From: Methylotenera_A aquatica
GTDB taxonomy: Bacteria > Pseudomonadota > Gammaproteobacteria > Burkholderiales > Methylophilaceae
DNA: 64,000 bases
Reading direction: 5' to 3'
Assembly (NCBI GenBank): GCA_965601485.1
Contig: OZ271846.1
Location: 1,178,001-1,242,000 of the forward strand
Made by a program: the position numbers and the translations under genes. Shown here piece by piece: positions 61,498 through 64,000 of the stretch. How positions within the stretch are numbered: the stretch's first letter is position 1; every line of letters starts with the position of its first letter. The notes under the pieces are model-generated. The model had not been told where the DNA came from, did no database searches, and saw only the letters and a program-made list of their open reading frames with translations.

Positions 61498-63675
61498 TTA
61501 GTTGATTAAATTAAGCTGTTTTTGCGGTTGATAAGGCTGGTTGCTTTCAAGCGTTTTGCGGTAATTTGCCAGCACATTCTGCACATGCCCCATTACCGTA
61601 TTTGGCACATAAATGCCTGTTACATCTTGGCTACCTGCTGCTAATCCCGTTAGGTACTCAATGCCTTCTAGAACATGGTCAATGGTAATAATATGAAATT
61701 GTCCCTGCTCTACCGCCTTTACCACAGCCGCATCTAGCAGCAGATGGCGTTGATTACGCTTAGGGATAATAACACCCTGCTTGCCATCCAAACCCATGGC
61801 TTGGCATACTCTAAAATAGCCTTCAATCTTCTCATTCACACCACCAATTGGCATTACCTCACCAAATTGATTCAGCGCACCAGTCACAGCCATGCCTTGG
61901 CTAATAGGCAAACCCGCCAAGGCCGAAAGCAAGGCAAATAGCTCTGCGCATGAGGCCGAATCGCCTTCTACGCCGTTGTACTCTTGCTCAAATACTAACG
62001 ATGCATTAAGGCTTAAAGGCGCTAGATGGCTAAAGCTGGCACTTAACCAGTTTTGCAGAATAAAAATACCTTTATCATGATTCGGCCCGCTCATATTCAC
62101 TTCGCGGTCAATATTGATTAAGCCTTTACCGCCAGGGTAGCAACGCGCCGTGATACGAATGGGCGAGCCGAAACTGGCGTCGCCTAATTCTATATGTGTT
62201 AGCCCATTTACCTGCCCCACTACTTCGCCATGCACTTGAATTAATAGCTCATTATCAATAATCGAGTCACGTATTTGCGATTCAAAATATTGATTGCGCT
62301 TTGATTTGGCTTGGATCGCCGCTTGCACATGTTCGGCTTTTACTAAATCAGCGCCATCAGAAAAAGCAGCACTTTCTAAGATTAAACGCTCTAAAAAGGC
62401 AAAATTGGTACTAATACGCGTTTGGTCTTCCTCTAAGCGCTGAAGCGCAGCAATTAAAACGGCAACCGCTTCTTTCGTAAAATGTGCCGTATGATGTTGC
62501 GCACACTTTTGCGCCACATAGCCTGCAATGGCAGCATAGTTTTCTGGCGTGGCCCAAATACGCTCGGCAAACTCTACTTTAATCGGAAAATAATTAAAAA
62601 AATCTGGCTGCTCATCTAAGCAATCGTAAAAGTCTTCACGGGTAGCAATCAATACCAACTTCACCTTCAAGGGCAATAAGGTATTATTGGCCACATATGT
62701 GCTGCTTTGCGCGTTATTGCCTGCATCTTCAATTTGCAAGCTGCCGTTACGCAAAAACCGATGTAGTTTTTCTATGATTTGCGTGCCATTTTGTTCATCA
62801 TTAAGCAAATCGCGTAAATGCAGAAGCAACATACCGCCATCGGCTTTGTGCAGATTACCTGCTCGCAAACGCGTAAAATCCGGTGAAGTTGCATTATCTG
62901 AAGCACTCTCAACCCCGCCAAATAAGGATTGCAAGCTAGGATCATTGTCATCAATAATCGGTTGATTTAATTGCTGATCAAAAGTGGCGCGATTATCCAC
63001 CAGCACATTCACTCTAAAACGCGCAAAAAAAGCCTCATTTATCAAACCTTCTAAAGCATTATCAGATTCGCTGATGGTTGAAGGCTGCCAAGCTTTTAGG
63101 TATGCAAGAACCTCTTGCTTTACCAACTTAAAATAGGCGTTTAATTGTAATTCGCAATCCATAAAAGTTTGATTTAAGGAGGAAATCGTTTTAACTAACC
63201 ATTCCTCAGCCAGTGTGAGTATATTTTGTGTATTATCGGCAAGAACAAAATTAGGCATCTCCACCATCAAAGCACGGGCAAAACCATCCATTTCCACGCG
63301 CAACTTAGCTGCATATGAAACAGGTAGTTTAATTAAGGTAGGCTGATTGGGCTGCTCAAAATGATAAAGCGCAACTAAATCCGATAATTGCCTGCTATTT
63401 TGTAACAATCCATTTTGTTTAGCTGCTTCATGCATAGCGCTTTGCATCAGCGATGTTCGCCCGCTGCCCTGGGCACCCAACACCAATACATTAAAACCTG
63501 ATTGCTGCATTTTAAGGCCGAATAAAGCGGATTTTTTTGCCTCGCTTTGTGCCACCCAGCCATGAATATTGGGCTGATAACCCGCATTATTTTCCAATAA
63601 ATCGGCGGTGCTATTAAACATAAAATTGTTTAAAGAAATAGTGGCGTTTAAATCAGCTGGCTTTAGTTTTTGCAT
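61498..63675 (-). CDS. ATP-dependent Lon-related protease (YcbZ/AAA_32 branch)
   Basis: The 725-residue protein has an N-terminal ATPase part with LVLGAQGSGRTSLMQ near 64-78 (Walker A with Arg in place of Lys, as I recall for this branch) and the Walker-B-like GGMLLLHLRDLL near 287. The C-terminal Lon protease domain (about 500-690) has catalytic Ser in EGDSASCAELFALL and Lys in GGVNEKIEGYF. Unlike LonA there is no substrate-binding N-domain. Substrates are unknown. It is followed by hslR. Confidence 0.9.
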   Translation of the reverse strand: MQKLKPADLNATISLNNFMFNSTADLLENNAGYQPNIHGWVAQSEAKKSALFGLKMQQSGFNVLVLGAQGSGRTSLMQSAMHEAAKQNGLLQNSRQLSDLVALYHFEQPNQPTLIKLPVSYAAKLRVEMDGFARALMVEMPNFVLADNTQNILTLAEEWLVKTISSLNQTFMDCELQLNAYFKLVKQEVLAYLKAWQPSTISESDNALEGLINEAFFARFRVNVLVDNRATFDQQLNQPIIDDNDPSLQSLFGGVESASDNATSPDFTRLRAGNLHKADGGMLLLHLRDLLNDEQNGTQIIEKLHRFLRNGSLQIEDAGNNAQSSTYVANNTLLPLKVKLVLIATREDFYDCLDEQPDFFNYFPIKVEFAERIWATPENYAAIAGYVAQKCAQHHTAHFTKEAVAVLIAALQRLEEDQTRISTNFAFLERLILESAAFSDGADLVKAEHVQAAIQAKSKRNQYFESQIRDSIIDNELLIQVHGEVVGQVNGLTHIELGDASFGSPIRITARCYPGGKGLINIDREVNMSGPNHDKGIFILQNWLSASFSHLAPLSLNASLVFEQEYNGVEGDSASCAELFALLSALAGLPISQGMAVTGALNQFGEVMPIGGVNEKIEGYFRVCQAMGLDGKQGVIIPKRNQRHLLLDAAVVKAVEQGQFHIITIDHVLEGIEYLTGLAAGSQDVTGIYVPNTVMGHVQNVLANYRKTLESNQPYQPQKQLNLIN

Positions 63676-63732
63676 GATTAGTTTGTATTGATAGGTTTGA
63701 GTCTGGATATTATCTAAATTGGAATTTGGGTT

Positions 63733-64000
63733 CTATTTTTGCCACTGCTTAATGGCCAAATCATCACTTAGCTTAGCGTCTACCCAACGCTCGCCGTGAG
63801 CAGTAGTTTCTTTTTTCCAAAATGGCGCTTGTGTTTTCAAAAAATCCATTATAAATTCACAGGCTTTAAAAGCCTCACCACGATGTGCGCTGACTACCGC
63901 AACCAGCACAATTTGATCTAAAGGTTGCAACGACCCTAGACGGTGAATAATCAAGCTATCCAAAATATCCCAGCGCAATTTTGCCTCAGCTTCAATGGCT
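63733..64000 (-). CDS. moaE: Molybdopterin synthase catalytic subunit MoaE (5' end missing, runs off the right edge)
   Basis: The visible 89 residues are the C-terminal half of MoaE: IIHRLGSLQPLDQIVLVAVVSAHRGEAF then CEFIMDFLKTQAPFWKKE, with the catalytic lysines. MoaE makes molybdopterin from cyclic pyranopterin and thiocarboxylated MoaD. The open frame continues to the window end (AIEAEAKLRWDI...), so the apparent TTG start at 63978 is not the real one; about 60 residues lie outside. Confidence 0.93.
   Translation of the reverse strand, partial: AIEAEAKLRWDILDSLIIHRLGSLQPLDQIVLVAVVSAHRGEAFKACEFIMDFLKTQAPFWKKETTAHGERWVDAKLSDDLAIKQWQK

Noticed and set aside
63733..63978. A short complete MoaE starting at the TTG at 63978
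   Set aside because: The frame stays open to the window edge and the visible part lacks the MoaE N-terminal half, so it is a truncated gene and not a short one.
1..64000. CRISPR arrays, insertion sequences, rRNA genes, plasmid or phage origins
   Set aside because: None were found by reading both strands; no spaced direct repeats or transposase-like ORFs occur.

Overview
The window looks like a chromosomal segment of a betaproteobacterium with moderately low GC, most likely Methylophilaceae (Methylotenera/Methylobacillus-like). The main reason is a methanolan-type exopolysaccharide (EPS) operon (epsA, B, E, L, F, G order, then glycosyltransferases and an exosortase), together with malate:quinone oxidoreductase, an IF-1 paralogue and RNase R/RlmB of proteobacterial type. 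The family assignment is inference, because no 16S gene is present.

Left flank (1-10755). An apparent thiol-histidine operon on the minus strand contains ovoA (5-histidylcysteine sulfoxide synthase plus methyltransferase), a PLP-dependent C-S lyase that is a good OvoB candidate, and an Atm1-type ABC transporter cut by the window edge. A decayed DUF3820 gene, a cold-shock gene with promoter and terminator, a divergent infA paralogue, mqo, rlmB, rnr and a tRNA-Leu(CAG) follow.

Centre (10796-37722, all minus strand). This is one large EPS/exosortase locus. In transcription order: a QuiNAc/FucNAc-type lipid-initiation trio (sugar epimerase, WbpL-like transferase, WbpM/CapD-like dehydratase), galU, hpt, the regulator epsA, epsB (undecaprenyl-phosphate glycosyl-1-phosphate transferase), the export apparatus epsE/epsL/epsF/epsG, a 2-oxoglutarate oxygenase, glycosyltransferases and an acetyltransferase, a truncated glycosyltransferase remnant, a TagA/WecG-type transferase, a TIGR03790 protein, the TPR lipoprotein PrsT, a PEP-CTERM-locus ATPase, a further glycosyltransferase, and an exosortase fused to EpsI. 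I see no PEP-CTERM substrate in the window.

Right-centre (38093-54484, plus strand). A tightly coupled, AT-rich operon makes a pseudaminic acid (pseB, pseC, pseF, associated methylase, pseG-pseH fusion, pseI). An embedded amidotransferase module (PseA/WbpG-like, HisH-like, HisF-like) predicts an acetamidino-modified sugar. It continues into a capsule-type transferase, FkbM methyltransferase, Wzx flippase, Wzy polymerase, an unusual epimerase with a Cys/His insert, an acetyltransferase and a glycosyltransferase.

Right (54485-64000). A hybrid pseudogene (5' end of a wzx joined to a piece of an ABC transporter) marks a recombination scar. Then, on the minus strand, come a GDP-L-fucose pathway (fcl, gmd, manC), a PglK-like ABC transporter and an EPS-associated MarR regulator with a candidate operator over its own promoter. 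Housekeeping genes resume with hslR, a Lon-related protease and a truncated moaE. The two initiating transferases, two flippases and a synthase-independent export system imply at least two separate surface glycans.
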